In this document: positions 37,273 through 46,758 of the stretch, piece by piece
Layout of the letters: every line of letters starts with the position of its first letter
How positions within the stretch are numbered: position 1 is the stretch's first letter
Source: an uncultured Flavobacteriales bacterium
GTDB taxonomy: Bacteria; Bacteroidota; Bacteroidia; Flavobacteriales_D; Crocinitomicaceae
Direction: 5' to 3'
Length of the DNA stretch: 64,000 nt
Assembly (NCBI GenBank): GCA_913054135.1
Contig: CAJXJK010000007.1
Coordinates: 1-64,000 of the forward strand
The notes under the pieces: model-generated
What the model was told of the DNA's origin: nothing
Seen by the model: only the letters and a program-made list of their open reading frames with translations
Database searches by the model: none
Translations under genes and position numbers: made by a program

Positions 37273-37557
37273 TTATATCATTCTTATGTCTACTATTTTA
37301 GAAATTGGTATCCAAATTCCACCTTTTAAGCAAATGAAACTCTTTCCTGTCGCCCAAACAGTAGTTTGAACAGTCTTAAGACCTGAATCAGAATAGAATT
37401 CTATTTCACATTTAAATTTATCGATATTGCCTAGTCTAGTGGCGTCACGAAGTTTAGACATGAGGGCTGGGTGTTGTTCAAATTGAATCATCTTTTTGAA
37501 CGAAAGGGTGGTGATTGATTCTTTCTCAATTAGCACTGGGTTTAATACTTCTGGCAT
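37273..37557 (-). CDS. Small hypothetical protein
   Basis: 94 residues, no signal or membrane segment. A beta-rich C-terminal half (KCEIEFYSDSGLKTVQTTVWA, then KSFICLKGGIWIPISKIVDIRMI) looks like a small barrel that could bind RNA or a ligand, but I cannot name the family. Single gene with its own terminator downstream. Confidence 0.65.
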   Translation of the reverse strand: MPEVLNPVLIEKESITTLSFKKMIQFEQHPALMSKLRDATRLGNIDKFKCEIEFYSDSGLKTVQTTVWATGKSFICLKGGIWIPISKIVDIRMI

Positions 37558-37701
37558 AGCGAGGTTTTTGAGGTCAGTCTCTCATTTAACACATTTATAA
37601 AAATGCGAGTCAAACGTGTTAAAAATTGATTCTGAGTGATTTCGGTTTTCTCAATTTAAGAATAAATCAGGTATAAACCAAATAAAATATTAGGCAATAA
37701 A

Positions 37702-37729
37702 AAACCCTGATGCGAAAACATCAGGGTTT
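37702..37729 (-). terminator. Terminator of the 37753 gene
   Basis: AAACCCTGATG (37702-37712) pairs perfectly with CATCAGGGTTT (37719-37729) around a 6-base loop; a T-run follows on the minus strand. Confidence 0.92.
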
Positions 37730-37752
37730 AAAATGATTTAGGTATCTAAATT

Positions 37753-38124
37753 TTATTTCATGATATAGTTGGTGATGAATTCATTTAATTCAACATGTTC
37801 ACCGTTTACGTCAATTTCTTTTACTTCTAGACTAACAAAAAATCGAGTGATTACTCTTCTTGCCATGTCGTTATCGTCATTAACTGTGAAGATTACATTA
37901 TTACCACCTTCTACTGCTGAAGTAGAAACTGAAAAATAATCTACATAGTAAGCTGCAGTTTTGTTTATGTCTTCAATTGAAAAATCATCAGACATTGTAA
38001 AATTGAATGTATTCGTGGATGCCTTGTCGTATTCAGCAGATGCGTCATCAAAAGTTACACCATGGTGAGCCATTGTAAATACAGTTAATAATAATCCAGT
38101 TGCTAATCCTAAAAACTTTTTCAT
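37753..38124 (-). CDS. Small secreted hypothetical protein
   Basis: 123 residues with a signal peptide (MKKFLGLATGLLLTVFTMA). The mature ~100 residues are acidic and predicted alpha/beta, with FSIEDINKTAAYYVDYFSV and NVIFTVNDDNDMARRVITRF, resembling a small ferredoxin-like or HMA-type fold without the CxxC motif. Probably periplasmic; function unknown. It stands alone, with a strong terminator downstream. Confidence 0.65.
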   Translation of the reverse strand: MKKFLGLATGLLLTVFTMAHHGVTFDDASAEYDKASTNTFNFTMSDDFSIEDINKTAAYYVDYFSVSTSAVEGGNNVIFTVNDDNDMARRVITRFFVSLEVKEIDVNGEHVELNEFITNYIMK

Positions 38125-38267
38125 TTTACTAATTTTTTATTCGTTTGTCCCATTTTACTGGTTTTTTTCAATTTTTTAGAATGGTATTAAGTACCGATTC
38201 AACCATTAGACGCAATTCATATGCCAAAGGTTGAGCCAAGATATGAAATTATTTTTTAGAGTTCAGA

Positions 38268-38296
38268 TTGACCTATTGAAAAAAGGGCTATTATTG
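38268..38296 (+). promoter_or_regulatory. Candidate promoter of rnhB
   Basis: TTG (38268-38270), an 18-base spacer and TATTATTG (38289-38296) match the Bacteroidota consensus at all but one position. The start codon is 17 bases further on. Confidence 0.35.
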
Positions 38297-38313
38297 AAGT
38301 ATAGAATAAAATA

Positions 38314-38919
38314 ATGGCATTGAAAAGATCATTTTCAAAAGATAAAATTGAGGCTGGATGTGATGAGGCAGGTAGAGGCTGTTTGGCAGGCCCTGTGGTT
38401 GCAGCTGCTGTAATATTGCCCAGATCATTCAAGCATCCACTTTTGAATGATTCAAAGAAGATGACAGCTGCTCAAAGAAAGCTGCTTTATCCTATTATCA
38501 AGAAGAAAGCTGTGTCTTGGGGTATAGGTATTGTTGACCATGAAGAAATTGATAAAATCAATATTCTCAATGCCTCTTTTGAAGCTATGCATAGAGCCGT
38601 TCATCAATTAGAAAAACGCCCAGAACTTTTGTTAATTGACGGAAATCGTTTTAATCCTTATGAAGGAATTGGTCATGAGTGCATCATAAAGGGAGATGCA
38701 AAATTCTTGTCAATTGCAGCTGCTTCAGTTTTAGCCAAACAAAAAAGAGATGAAATCATGGAAGAGTACGCTCTTAAATTTCCAGACTATAGGTGGGATA
38801 AAAATAAAGGGTATCCAACCAAAGAACATAGGTTGGCCATTGAGAAAGTTGGAACATCACCAATTCACAGACTTTCTTTTAAATTGTTAGCTGACGAGCA
38901 ATTGAAATTAGATATTTAG
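38314..38919 (+). CDS. rnhB: Ribonuclease HII
   Basis: 201 residues with the RNase HII signature AGCDEAGRGCLAGPVVAAAVIL (Asp17, Glu18), then LLIDGNRF and KGDAKFLSIAAASVLAK, which supply the remaining active-site acids. It removes ribonucleotides misincorporated into DNA and cleaves RNA-DNA hybrids. The length is typical. It lies upstream of, and in the same direction as, the outer-membrane gene pair, with 74 bases between. Confidence 0.96.
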   Translation: MALKRSFSKDKIEAGCDEAGRGCLAGPVVAAAVILPRSFKHPLLNDSKKMTAAQRKLLYPIIKKKAVSWGIGIVDHEEIDKINILNASFEAMHRAVHQLEKRPELLLIDGNRFNPYEGIGHECIIKGDAKFLSIAAASVLAKQKRDEIMEEYALKFPDYRWDKNKGYPTKEHRLAIEKVGTSPIHRLSFKLLADEQLKLDI

Positions 38920-38981
38920 AGTTCACATTTTAGTGTGCAAACATCCCTAAGTAAGTAACGTTTTTAGTCAATTAGTATTCA

Positions 38982-38989
38982 TAATTTTG
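38982..38989 (+). promoter_or_regulatory. Perfect TAnnTTTG box abutting a GTG start
   Basis: TAATTTTG ends 4 bases before the GTG start at 38994. No good TTG element lies 17-23 bases upstream, so it may be chance; if used, the mRNA would be leaderless or nearly so. Confidence 0.25.
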
Positions 38990-38993
38990 AATT

Positions 38994-41279
38994 GTGAAGA
39001 AGTCAAATGTCATTTCTAGAATCATACTGGTATTAGCCCTCTTGGCAATATTCGGATATTTGGCGCTTACCATTTTTAATATTCAATCGTCCAAATTATC
39101 GCTTTTGTCTTTTAAAATTGAAGAGAACGCTCAGACTGTTGTAATATCAGATGCAGATAGATTAATTGGCAAAATTGAGAATGCTTCTGAAGTGAAAATT
39201 GATGGATATCCAGAACTTTTAAAATCAGGAATTGACTTCGTTTTGAAGCAAGATAGTGTTGATTTTAATTCTATCGTCTCTCGTGAATTGGCGATTTCAT
39301 TCAATGAATCTGATTTTGCTATTACCTATGAAGATGGCGTTTCATTTTCTGCTTTGGCCAGCTTTATTTCGAGCGAATTGAATGTTGAGTCTTCATTTTC
39401 GGCTGACAAGTTGGTTGTTGGAGGCCATAGTTTTATTGCACATGAATTTGGTGATTTCAAATGTATTTCATCTCAAAACATAACACCATCAGAGGCTACA
39501 GATTCAATTGAATACGGATCGGCAGATTACATTGTTTTCAATCAAAGTTCTCCAAGTGGTGTAAGGCATATGGTTTCAAAAGATTACCACTTTACTCTGA
39601 CTGAGGATGCCACTGCTTCTTTAAAAGGTAAAGTGATCAACTCAGAAGAATACTTTAAAGTTGCGCCCGGTAAATTTGACGCTTTAGAATTTTATGGTTC
39701 ATCACGCTTTGAAGAAGATGCCGGTATTTTACTCAGTCCTGAAGCCGTTGACGTTATGGATTGGGTTCAAGATGGTATTCTCTTGGTTCAATTTGGTGAA
39801 TATGAAATGATAATAGGCAGAGAAAAACCTGAGGCGAGCCTAAGTTTCATTTTAGAGGAGCAAACATTGGATTCTCAGCCTGATTCTGTGGGTATCAATG
39901 AATTTAATATTGGTAGTTACAAAATTCAATCATATACGAGTTCAGCGGATTGGTCATCAGTAATTCCTTCTCTGAAAACTAATCTTTCATATTATACTGA
40001 GCTCAATGATTTTGTGATATTGTCCAACAACATCCCTGCAATGAGATGGTATTTGGGAGAGTTTCAATTGGGCAATTTATTTGAACAGAATTTATCCGAT
40101 TATAGATTGTATGAAGATTGTTTGCCCAATGCTTCACACTTCATTCAAATGCTTAAAAATGAAGAGGCCGTAAATTGTGAAAGCCATACCTACCAAAAGA
40201 ACGGCATGAAATTAATCACGGGTGTTGAAACGAATAAGCTCGATATACAATCTGAGAATGTTGAGTTGTTGGTTGATTTCTCAATTCAAATAAGTCCTAC
40301 AGATATTCTTATTGATGAAGATAAAATACTCCTCTCTAATTCAACCGCCATTAGTGTTTATAAAACTGAAGGGGAATTAATTTGGTCTAAAAACCTTGAG
40401 GCAACCTTGATTTCAAAACCACAAATTGTCGACTTTGAGAATGATGGCGTCAATGAGTATGTTCTTTTTCAAAAGAATAAGCTAGATGTTGTAAACTCAT
40501 TGGGTAAATCCCTTAATGGATTTCCGATTACCTTATCTGGAAACTGTAAAGCTGGCCTGGCAGTTAATTACGATAATATGTTCAACTACAGGTTGATTGT
40601 GAATGAAGGCAATGCAGTTAAAGTATATAATGAATCTGGAAAAATTGTTGAAGGTTGGATGTTTGAAGGGATGAATGCTCCAATTAAAAGTGAAATTTAT
40701 CATGTGCTTACGTCAGGAAAAGACATCATAGCCTTTAAAGATGAGAATAAACAACAATACATTCTAAATAGAAGAGGAGAGAGTAGGTTGAGTGACCAAG
40801 TGAGCTTCCAATTGCCAAATGAAACTGACTTTGTTGTCGGCGGAATGGAGTCTTCGTTAAGGAAAATGGGTTATTCAAATGGCTACATCTATAATTACTA
40901 TGTTTTGGATGGTCAAAAGGATTCTGTTAAAATTGATAAATACATCCAACCGATTGATGTAAGTTGGGAGTATAATAGTGGCAGCCCTTTAATGATAGTA
41001 GAGGAAACAGAGCGGTTGTTAATAGTTGATCAGCACGGTTATATCAAGAGTGAAGTACTAAAACCTCAACAAACTAATAAATTCGTTGGTTTGGTAGGAA
41101 CCAAAGACTATGGCTTCGTTTTTTCGGATAATTCTCAGAATAGTATATATTTGTTGAATAATTTTGGAAAAATGATGTTGCCCAATGCGGTCCAAGGCTC
41201 TTCAGTCTGTTCAATATCAGGTGACGTACTTTACACTTATTCTGGAATTAATATTAAAGCTTACAAAATTATAAACTAG
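38994..41279 (+). CDS. Membrane-anchored hypothetical protein with propeller-like C-terminus
   Basis: 761 residues from GTG 38994; no nearby in-frame ATG exists and an N-terminal anchor helix (VISRIILVLALLAIFGYLALT) fits this start. Residues ~35-430 are a large alpha/beta region with no recognised domain. Residues ~440-760 show propeller-like repeats (SVYKTEGELIWSKNLEAT, NDGVNEYVLFQKNKLDVV). There is no lipobox, so the body is probably periplasmic with the anchor in the inner membrane. It ends 3 bases before the start of the DUF5723/OmpA gene, so the pair is co-expressed and may form one envelope complex. Function unknown. Confidence 0.75.
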   Translation: MKKSNVISRIILVLALLAIFGYLALTIFNIQSSKLSLLSFKIEENAQTVVISDADRLIGKIENASEVKIDGYPELLKSGIDFVLKQDSVDFNSIVSRELAISFNESDFAITYEDGVSFSALASFISSELNVESSFSADKLVVGGHSFIAHEFGDFKCISSQNITPSEATDSIEYGSADYIVFNQSSPSGVRHMVSKDYHFTLTEDATASLKGKVINSEEYFKVAPGKFDALEFYGSSRFEEDAGILLSPEAVDVMDWVQDGILLVQFGEYEMIIGREKPEASLSFILEEQTLDSQPDSVGINEFNIGSYKIQSYTSSADWSSVIPSLKTNLSYYTELNDFVILSNNIPAMRWYLGEFQLGNLFEQNLSDYRLYEDCLPNASHFIQMLKNEEAVNCESHTYQKNGMKLITGVETNKLDIQSENVELLVDFSIQISPTDILIDEDKILLSNSTAISVYKTEGELIWSKNLEATLISKPQIVDFENDGVNEYVLFQKNKLDVVNSLGKSLNGFPITLSGNCKAGLAVNYDNMFNYRLIVNEGNAVKVYNESGKIVEGWMFEGMNAPIKSEIYHVLTSGKDIIAFKDENKQQYILNRRGESRLSDQVSFQLPNETDFVVGGMESSLRKMGYSNGYIYNYYVLDGQKDSVKIDKYIQPIDVSWEYNSGSPLMIVEETERLLIVDQHGYIKSEVLKPQQTNKFVGLVGTKDYGFVFSDNSQNSIYLLNNFGKMMLPNAVQGSSVCSISGDVLYTYSGINIKAYKIIN

Positions 41280-41282
41280 AAG

Positions 41283-43865
41283 ATGAAAAAATTATTGCTT
41301 GCATTGTCTGTCTTTACTCTTTTTGGCTCTACTACAGCCATAGCTCAAGATTTTATGGGGTATAGACAAAGTAATTATTCAGGGGTTTCAGGTGGAGATT
41401 TTAATCCTGCCAGCATTGCTGATAATAGATTTGTTGTAGACGTAACACTTGGAGGATTCTCTTTTTCAGGTTACAATGATCATTTATATTTTAACACTAG
41501 ATTAATGCCATATTGGTGGTCTCAGTCTTTTGATAGCAGTGATCCTGCAGTTAACGCATGGCAAACTGCTCCGAATTACGGAACCATCATTGGTCCAGAT
41601 TCAACTGCCTATTACAAAGGTATTGGTGAAGGGAACTTTTTCACATTTGCAAATGCTCAAGGAAAAGCTAGAACTGCGTATTTCTCGAACGACATTGATA
41701 TCATGAATGTCATGATTTCTATCAACAGAAAGTACGGTATGGCGATTAGTCTTGGAGTGAAATCAAGAACGATTTTCAATCTTGATCATTTGGCTCCAGA
41801 ATTATTAGAATTGGCAGAGAATGATTTGGAAGTTCCAGATTTATGGAATACAGATTTGAGTAACCAATTGTTAAATATGTCATTCAATAGCTGGGTTGAG
41901 TACAATGCTGGTTTCGGGATGACGGTTTTTGACAAAGATGAGCACTATATGAAAGCAGGTGTGAAATTGAAGTTCTTGCAAGGGCTTGGATCAATTTACA
42001 TGTATACTGATGAAGTAAACTATAACTTCATTAATGCTGACACTGCCTTGTCTATTCAAGGTGAGTTTAACTACGGTTATTCATCAAATATTGATACGCA
42101 TTGGGATGCTAATAACTCTCAGTTTACTGGTACTCCTGGTTTTTCTGATATCTATTCACTACAATCTAAATTAGGTTTTGGTGCCGATTTAGGAATCGTT
42201 TACGAATGGAGACCAGATTGGAAAGAATACAAATATGACATGGATGGTGAAACTAATCTATGGAGAAGAGATAAGAACAAATACAAATTGAAAGTTAATT
42301 TCGCCTTGAATGATTTAGGTGGAATGAGATACACGAAATCAGTAAACTCTAGAAACTTTTCAGCAGACGCAAATGTTTTTGACTTAGCTGGATTCAATGA
42401 TACTGAGAGTCTTGAATCGTTCAACCAAAATGTAGATACAATGGTAACTGATGGACAGGCGTCTATCATTAACGATAAAGGAACTTTCTATATGAACTTA
42501 CCAACACACATTAATGCAGGTGTTGATTGGAATATTTGGAGTGATTTTTATTTACAATTCAATTCAATGATTGGATTCCAAATGAACAAAGATGCTCACA
42601 AAGTAAGATACCCAACTAGCTTCTCATTAACTCCGAGATATGATTTCATGTGGGCTGGTTTATCAGTGCCTGTTACATACTCTGGATTATACGGATTAAG
42701 AACTGGATTAGGATTAAGAATGGGACCAATCATTATTGGAACAGGAGATTTGAAATGGGTATTCGCACCAACGAAAGACAAAGATATTCGAGGAGCAGAT
42801 ATTTACTTTGCTTTGAAAGTACCAGTATTGTTTACACATCCTAAAGATATCGATATGGATAAAGTATCGGATAAAGTTGATTTATGTGTTGAGACTCCTG
42901 GAGTTTGGGAATTCATGGGATGTCCTGATACAGATGGTGATGGTATCCAAGATTCTGAAGATGCTTGTCCTACTGAAGCAGGTCCAGTTGAATTCCAAGG
43001 TTGTCCTGATAGAGATGGAGATAAAATCATTGATAAAGATGATCAATGTCCAGATGATGCAGGTTTAGCTGAGTTTAACGGATGTCCTGATACAGATGGT
43101 GATAGAATCATTGATAAGAATGATGATTGTCCTGATGTTCCTGGAATAGAATTGTTCAACGGATGTCCTGATACTGATGGAGATGGCTTGAAAGATTCTG
43201 ATGACCTTTGTCCAGAAGTTGCTGGTCCTAAAGAAAACCAAGGTTGTCCTGATACTGATGGTGACGGAATCTTTGATTACTTAGATGGATGTCCTACTGA
43301 GGCAGGCCCTGAAGAGAATAGAGGTTGTCCTTGGCCAGATACTGATGGAGATGGATTATTAGATAAAGATGATAAGTGTCCTTACAATGCAGGTCCTCCT
43401 GAAAATGATGGATGTCCTTACACTGATACAGATGGTGATGGCGTGATTGACAAAGATGATGAGTGTGTTAATACTCCTGGTCCTGTTGAAAACAAAGGTT
43501 GTCCTGTAATTGATGTAGAGATCTTGAAGAGAGCATTTGATGCACTTCAGTTCGAAACTTCTAAAGCAGTTATCAAAGATGAGTCGTTCGAGTCATTAGA
43601 AGACTTAGCAACCTACTTAGTTGATAATCCTGACTTCAGATTGAAAATTGCGGGTCATACAGATAGTCAAGGTGCAGCACAAGCCAACTTGATCTTATCT
43701 AAGAAACGTGCTGAAGCAGTAAGAGACTTCTTAGAGTCTAGAGGTGTAGCGAAAGAAAGAATGATTGTTCAATACTTCGGTGAAGAGCAACCAATTGCTA
43801 CAAATGATACTGCTGAAGGTAGAGAGCAAAACAGACGTGTTGAAATGGAAGTGATATTTGAATAG
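41283..43865 (+). CDS. Outer-membrane DUF5723 barrel with TSP3 repeats and OmpA domain
   Basis: 860 residues with a signal peptide MKKLLLALSVFTLFGSTTAIAQ. Residues ~25-510 are a DUF5723-type barrel (MGYRQSNYSGVSGGDFNPAS). Residues ~525-745 hold about eight thrombospondin type 3 units with paired cysteines (GCPDTDGDGIQDSEDACP). Residues ~755-860 form an OmpA peptidoglycan-binding domain (AGHTDSQGAAQANLILSKKRA, REQNRRVEMEV). The layout is that of an OprF/OmpA-type structural protein in which a Ca-binding linker joins an outer-membrane barrel to the cell wall. It is translated 3 bases after its partner gene and ends in a strong terminator, both signs of a compact, well-expressed operon. Confidence 0.92.
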   Translation: MKKLLLALSVFTLFGSTTAIAQDFMGYRQSNYSGVSGGDFNPASIADNRFVVDVTLGGFSFSGYNDHLYFNTRLMPYWWSQSFDSSDPAVNAWQTAPNYGTIIGPDSTAYYKGIGEGNFFTFANAQGKARTAYFSNDIDIMNVMISINRKYGMAISLGVKSRTIFNLDHLAPELLELAENDLEVPDLWNTDLSNQLLNMSFNSWVEYNAGFGMTVFDKDEHYMKAGVKLKFLQGLGSIYMYTDEVNYNFINADTALSIQGEFNYGYSSNIDTHWDANNSQFTGTPGFSDIYSLQSKLGFGADLGIVYEWRPDWKEYKYDMDGETNLWRRDKNKYKLKVNFALNDLGGMRYTKSVNSRNFSADANVFDLAGFNDTESLESFNQNVDTMVTDGQASIINDKGTFYMNLPTHINAGVDWNIWSDFYLQFNSMIGFQMNKDAHKVRYPTSFSLTPRYDFMWAGLSVPVTYSGLYGLRTGLGLRMGPIIIGTGDLKWVFAPTKDKDIRGADIYFALKVPVLFTHPKDIDMDKVSDKVDLCVETPGVWEFMGCPDTDGDGIQDSEDACPTEAGPVEFQGCPDRDGDKIIDKDDQCPDDAGLAEFNGCPDTDGDRIIDKNDDCPDVPGIELFNGCPDTDGDGLKDSDDLCPEVAGPKENQGCPDTDGDGIFDYLDGCPTEAGPEENRGCPWPDTDGDGLLDKDDKCPYNAGPPENDGCPYTDTDGDGVIDKDDECVNTPGPVENKGCPVIDVEILKRAFDALQFETSKAVIKDESFESLEDLATYLVDNPDFRLKIAGHTDSQGAAQANLILSKKRAEAVRDFLESRGVAKERMIVQYFGEEQPIATNDTAEGREQNRRVEMEVIFE

Positions 43866-43887
43866 AATATCCTTCATCTAAATATTA

Positions 43888-43926
43888 AAGTCCTCTCTCG
43901 GTTCATTCGAGAGAGGACTTTTTTTT
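43888..43926 (+). terminator. Terminator of the DUF5723/OmpA operon
   Basis: AAGTCCTCTCTCG (43888-43900) pairs perfectly with CGAGAGAGGACTT (43908-43920) around a 7-base loop, followed by a T-run. Confidence 0.95.
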
Positions 43927-43962
43927 GTGACTTATTTGAGCAATTGCATTATATTTAAGCTA

Positions 43963-44706
43963 ATGAATAAAGTATTAAAGATATTCCCGATCATTCTTTT
44001 ACTGACATTGGTTTCATGTAATTCAGGACCAGTATTAGACATTGATAGAGCAGAAATTGATGAATATGTTCAATCATGCTTAGATCCTGAGAGAATCTAT
44101 GATATAACACAAGGTGCTAGATATTCTAGGGATGATGAAACTTATCAGGTAAATGGTTATGCTCATTACGATACACTCGTACTTCATTCTATTCAAGAAG
44201 CAAGTGAAAGTTCATCAATAACCCGTAATATCTTTTATAAAGAAGACTTGCCGGTGTATGTTGAAGAGTACATTACCGAATTTGGTGAAGACGAAAGTAA
44301 TTATACAGAACGTAAGGTCTATTTAAACGGCAGAGATGTAATTGAAGCAGAAGAGAGAAGTTCAGTTCTTGATATCGAACTCGAGGTCTTCAAAGCAGTT
44401 GAAATATCGGCAGATGAATATGATTTTGATTGTCCTGTGAACGCTCTCCTTCAAGAAGGTGATTTCGAAATGAAGTATGGCGAATTCTTAATCTTAGGTC
44501 CTGAGTCTTATTTAATACTTGAGAACTCTGAAAGTAAGTATGGTGTCGCACTTTACATTACGCAAGGAGATGAGCTTTTAGATAACCTCTATGCTCGTCC
44601 ATTAGATTACCAAGGTAAAACTCTTTACTTTGATTATGAGTTTAGAGAAATGAACGGTATTGAACGCATGATTTACCATGGCGCCGAAATCATTGAAGAA
44701 GATTAA
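43963..44706 (+). CDS. Hypothetical lipoprotein
   Basis: 247 residues from ATG 43963; a GTG at 43927 is inside the preceding terminator and is rejected as a start. A lipoprotein signal (MNKVLKIFPIILLLTLVSC) places the lipidated cysteine at residue 19. The mature part is strongly acidic and beta-rich (IFYKEDLPVYVEEYITEFGEDE) with no recognised domain. Its stop overlaps that of the convergent DUF4783 gene by 4 bases. Confidence 0.7.
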   Translation: MNKVLKIFPIILLLTLVSCNSGPVLDIDRAEIDEYVQSCLDPERIYDITQGARYSRDDETYQVNGYAHYDTLVLHSIQEASESSSITRNIFYKEDLPVYVEEYITEFGEDESNYTERKVYLNGRDVIEAEERSSVLDIELEVFKAVEISADEYDFDCPVNALLQEGDFEMKYGEFLILGPESYLILENSESKYGVALYITQGDELLDNLYARPLDYQGKTLYFDYEFREMNGIERMIYHGAEIIEED

Positions 44707-45155
44707 TCGTTCTGTTCAATAGTTAAAGAGGTGATTTTATTTACCCCTTTAATCATCTTTGAATTGATGGTTACCCTGTATACGAAATCAGAGCTGAGTT
44801 CACCAATGAAGTATTCACTTTGACCTGATTTTCCTTTATGTATAACTTTAAAGTCTTTTGGCTTGTGGGTTAGAAAAAACGTCTTTAAAATTTGCTCTGA
44901 CTGCGAATCTGAGTAAAGATCTTCTTTTCCATCAATTGATAAATCAACATTATCGCTAAAACGAGAAGCAATACGCTCGGCGTTCCCAGCTTTAAATGCA
45001 GAAACCATTAATGCTTCAAAGGTAGGTTGCTGAAGTAACTCAGTTTCACCTCTCAACACAGGTTTAAACTCAATCTCAGTGATTTGAGGTCCACTTGGTT
45101 GGGCAAATGCAAATCCGCTTATTACTAAACTGAATATGAATATGTACTTTTTCAT
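44703..45155 (-). CDS. DUF4783 family periplasmic protein
   Basis: 150 residues from ATG 45155 (MKKYIFIFSLVISGFAFAQ, a clean signal peptide); the frame is open to 45203 but that extension lacks support. The mature part is NTF2-like: FEALMVSAFKAGNAERIASRFSDNVDLSI, then LKTFFLTHKPKDFKVIHKGKSG, typical of DUF4783 in Bacteroidota. Function not known. Convergent with the lipoprotein gene. Confidence 0.82.
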   Translation of the reverse strand: MKKYIFIFSLVISGFAFAQPSGPQITEIEFKPVLRGETELLQQPTFEALMVSAFKAGNAERIASRFSDNVDLSIDGKEDLYSDSQSEQILKTFFLTHKPKDFKVIHKGKSGQSEYFIGELSSDFVYRVTINSKMIKGVNKITSLTIEQND

Positions 45156-45261
45156 CAAATTAATTTCAATAGTTTGAATTACTTTTACAACACTAAATAG
45201 CAAAAACTGAGCCAGAAATATACCAGGCGAAGATACGCATAAAGCTAAGTAAAAAATTGTA

Positions 45262-46287
45262 ATGCATAAATTAGTTCTTATACAGGTATTGCGTGCATTT
45301 GCAGTGTTGGCAGTGGTTCTCTTTCATTTAAGCGAATCAAGTAGAACTGAATTTGGATTCACTTTTATTGAATCCTTCTCTAATTTTGGATATGCAGGTG
45401 TTGATCTCTTTTTTGTGATAAGTGGGTTCATCATCTTTTACACATCTTCAAAATACCTTGAAAACAAGAAGCCTTTTCAGTTTCTTCTGAAGCGTCTTCT
45501 GCGCCTATATCCAGTGTATTGGATTGTGTTTGGTGGACTCTTTTCAGCTGCTTTATTACTTGGAGACTCTTCTTCTATGAGCGCTTCATTCCAAATGGGT
45601 GATCTGCCTGGTAGTTTGAGTTTGTGGTTCGGTCATGAGATGATTAATGGGGTGAGCTGGAGTTTGAGTTATGAACTTTTCTTTTACGTTTTGTTCTTCT
45701 TAGTTTTACTAAATCGAAAGTTCATTTTGATAGGCATTGCAGTTCTTTGTTTAGCCATTGTTAATTTGTTTTTTGCACCAACTTGGCTTACTGAAGGAGT
45801 TCTTCAATATCTCACGAATCCATTTCTGATTGAATTTGCTTTTGGAGTGCTCGCAGGCTATTTAGTAAAACAAAAAATTGGAGGAGTGTATATAGGTGTA
45901 CTAGGCTTGGTATTGCTTTTTGCAGGTGGAATATTGTATGATCATCAAATATCGAGGATATTTCTTTATGGTATTACCTCATTTCTAATTGTTCTTGGCT
46001 TTAGTTCGTGGGAATCAAAAAGCAAGCACACATTCAAGTTTTTGAGGTTGCCTACATTGATAGGGGATGCATCTTATTCTATGTATTTGATACATTTACC
46101 ATTACTAAGAATTGCTCATAAAATGACTGCCGGACAAGTCAACTCTGAATGGGCATCCTATCTATTCAATATTTTAATCATACTCTTAATTATTGGAGTT
46201 TCAATTGGGTTTTACCTGTTGATAGAGAAACCTTTAATTAAATATCTTAACGGCAGATTAGCAGGCTCAAAAAAGCAGTTGAAATGA
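45262..46287 (+). CDS. Acyltransferase 3 family membrane protein
   Basis: 341 residues with about ten membrane helices. Family motifs: QVLRAFAVLAVVLFHLSE (catalytic His), GYAGVDLFFVISGFIIFY, and FLLKRLLRLYPVYWI. Such enzymes (OatA, NodX, Oac types) move acetyl or other acyl groups onto cell-surface sugars. It lies near the polysaccharide locus and may modify that polymer, although it is co-transcribed with rlmH (ATGA overlap). Confidence 0.92.
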   Translation: MHKLVLIQVLRAFAVLAVVLFHLSESSRTEFGFTFIESFSNFGYAGVDLFFVISGFIIFYTSSKYLENKKPFQFLLKRLLRLYPVYWIVFGGLFSAALLLGDSSSMSASFQMGDLPGSLSLWFGHEMINGVSWSLSYELFFYVLFFLVLLNRKFILIGIAVLCLAIVNLFFAPTWLTEGVLQYLTNPFLIEFAFGVLAGYLVKQKIGGVYIGVLGLVLLFAGGILYDHQISRIFLYGITSFLIVLGFSSWESKSKHTFKFLRLPTLIGDASYSMYLIHLPLLRIAHKMTAGQVNSEWASYLFNILIILLIIGVSIGFYLLIEKPLIKYLNGRLAGSKKQLK

Positions 46288-46757
46288 AGATAAATCTAAT
46301 TGTAATTGGTAAAACTCATAAAAAGTTTTTGGTTGAAGGAGAGGCTGAATATTTCAAAAGGATTAAGCGTTACTGCAAAACAGAGATCATTGTCATTCCA
46401 GATATAAAAAATGCAAAAAACAAGTCAGAAGATCAGCTTAAAGAGGAAGAGGGTAATCTAATATTGTCAAAAATAGAGAATGCTGATTTCACTGTTTTGC
46501 TAGATGAAAAAGGAGAGCAATTCACCTCTGTTCAGTTTTCGAGATGGATTCAGAAAGAAATGAATAAAGGACCTAAGAAGATTAATTTTATAGTAGGCGG
46601 ACCCTATGGGTTTTCTGAGAAGGTATACCAAAAAGCGAATGCAAAAATATCACTTTCAAAAATGACCTTTAGCCATCAAATGATAAGAATGCTCTTTCTT
46701 GAGCAACTGTACAGAGCGTTCTCAATTTTGAAGAACGAACCTTATCATCACGAATAG
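46284..46757 (+). CDS. rlmH: 23S rRNA (pseudouridine1915-N3)-methyltransferase RlmH
   Basis: 157 residues of the SPOUT family. Family motifs are FIVGGPYGFSEKVYQKANAKISLSKMT, then SHQMIRMLFLEQLYRAFSILKNEPYHHE, ending in the expected Tyr-His-His. It methylates pseudouridine 1915 in helix 69 of 23S rRNA. The length is normal. It starts within the stop of the acyltransferase gene (ATGA). Confidence 0.96.
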   Translation: MKINLIVIGKTHKKFLVEGEAEYFKRIKRYCKTEIIVIPDIKNAKNKSEDQLKEEEGNLILSKIENADFTVLLDEKGEQFTSVQFSRWIQKEMNKGPKKINFIVGGPYGFSEKVYQKANAKISLSKMTFSHQMIRMLFLEQLYRAFSILKNEPYHHE

Positions 46758-46758
46758 A

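Noticed and set aside
43927-43962. GTG 43927 as start of the lipoprotein gene
   Set aside because: It sits in the T-run of the terminator and adds residues before a perfect lipoprotein signal that begins at ATG 43963.
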